Of a DNA stretch of 64,000 nucleotides, positions 63,433 to 64,000 are shown piece by piece. The position numbers and the translations under genes were made by a program. The notes under the pieces were generated by a model, which worked only from the letters and a program-made list of their open reading frames with translations, did not search any database and had not been told where the DNA came from. Within the stretch, counting starts at the first letter, position 1. Each line of letters opens with the position of its first letter. The DNA comes from an uncultured Legionella sp. (GTDB lineage: Bacteria > Pseudomonadota > Gammaproteobacteria > Legionellales > Legionellaceae). Location of the stretch: the NCBI GenBank assembly GCA_902168255.1, contig CABHON010000010.1, positions 1-64,000 on the forward strand. Direction: 5' to 3'.

Positions 63433-64000
63433 ATGAAAAACCGTACTTCCCTGATGATTGTCCGAGTAGCTTTATTATTGGCATTTATTGTTGTGGTTCT
63501 TGGTGCATATACGCGCTTAACTGATTCAGGTTTAGGATGTCCAGATTGGCCAGGTTGTTATGGACATTGGGTGTTGCCTCAATCAGCTTCTGGATTAGAA
63601 GATGCGCAGAAAGTGTTTCCTGAACAGCTTGTTGAGCCTCAAAAAGCTTGGAAGGAAATGATCCATCGTTATGCTGCAGGAACGTTAGGCGTACTGATTC
63701 TTGTATTATTTGTCCAAGCTGTGGTTAAGCGTTTCCGAAAAGAAGATTTTCCTTTAGGCATCTCTGTGGCCCTTGTTGTGTTGTTAGTGTTTCAGGCAAT
63801 GCTAGGCATGTGGACAGTAACATGGAAGTTATTACCCTTAGTTGTAATGGGACATCTTTTAGGTGGTTTGGCCATTTTATCGACTATGCGTGTATTTTAT
63901 TTAAAATTACGCTATGAGAATGAACGACCCAATATTTCATTGCTCGCCCCAGAGCCATTTATGCCTCATAAAATGTGGTGTGCGATTGGTTTACTCTTGG
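63433..64000 (+). CDS. Heme A synthase, COX15/CtaA family (runs off the right edge)
   Basis: An ATG at 63433, with TAAGG upstream, opens a frame that continues to the window end (189 codons seen). The product starts MKNRTSLMIVRVALLLAF, a membrane helix. It carries the family signature YTRLTDSGLGCPDWPGCYGHW, and EMIHRYAAG contains a heme-ligand His. Further helices include VVMGHLLGGLAIL. The enzyme oxidises heme O to heme A for aa3-type cytochrome oxidase in the inner membrane. The C-terminal half is outside the window. Confidence 0.93.
   Translation, partial: MKNRTSLMIVRVALLLAFIVVVLGAYTRLTDSGLGCPDWPGCYGHWVLPQSASGLEDAQKVFPEQLVEPQKAWKEMIHRYAAGTLGVLILVLFVQAVVKRFRKEDFPLGISVALVVLLVFQAMLGMWTVTWKLLPLVVMGHLLGGLAILSTMRVFYLKLRYENERPNISLLAPEPFMPHKMWCAIGLLL

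Noticed and set aside
1-64000. tRNA, rRNA, CRISPR arrays or complete insertion sequences.
   Set aside because: I found no cloverleaf-like gene in the intergenic gaps, no regularly spaced short repeats, and no transposase gene; the mobile-looking elements are short and non-coding.

Overview
The window is AT-rich DNA from a gammaproteobacterium. Its housekeeping genes (hemA-prfA-prmC, nuoM-nuoN, nrdA, nrdB, mfd, ribB, aroA-aroC, heme A synthase) are ordinary. The accessory genes look host-directed or eukaryote-like: a protein-kinase-like protein, a leucine-rich-repeat protein, two mitochondrial-carrier-like proteins, two large calcineurin/PPP-like phosphatases, a J-domain repeat protein and a Pol-beta-type nucleotidyltransferase. 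This mix, with many short palindromic repeats, suggests an intracellular or amoeba-associated member of the Legionellales (Legionella/Coxiella/Berkiella-like). That is inference: no rRNA gene and no secretion-system gene is present.

Layout. 1-8.3 kb is accessory: a truncated surface-protein paralogue at the left edge, a decayed AAA ATPase, a kinase-like gene, a 1210-aa TIG-repeat surface protein with a DUF1554 end, and an LRR protein. 8.37-15.13 kb is a compact six-gene operon: an asparaginyl-tRNA-synthetase-like core, a SAM methyltransferase, a ProRS without editing domain, a divergent ProRS-like protein and two S66 (LD-carboxypeptidase/MccF) peptidases. This is the best candidate for an undescribed system. 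15.1-26 kb alternates two barrel plus beta-helix surface proteins and a Pro/Thr-rich protein with hemA-prfA-prmC and an AAA ATPase. 26-29.5 kb holds a CcmI-like protein and the mitochondrial-carrier cluster. 29.5-35 kb carries the nucleotidyltransferase-like gene and nuoMN, detached from the other nuo genes. 35-52 kb carries nrdA and nrdB, 12.5 kb apart but each behind a pair of NrdR-type boxes. Between them lie tandem phosphatase-like genes, a repeat-built J-domain gene split by a one-base frameshift, a lipoprotein, ribB and a polytopic membrane protein. 52-64 kb carries a Gly/Ala-rich secreted protein, a class II DAHP synthase-aroA-aroC operon, a PIN/Phd toxin-antitoxin pair, mfd, an O-antigen-ligase-like protein with an in-frame repeat insertion, a family 2 glycosyltransferase and the start of heme A synthase.

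At least four families of short palindromic elements are scattered through the window: an approximately 125-bp element bounded by TATACTC/GAGTATA, a GTAGGGGCGGG hairpin, a CGTCATTGC/GCAATCCAG element, and long inverted repeats near 35.0-35.5 kb. Two repeat sequences sit in frame inside coding sequences.
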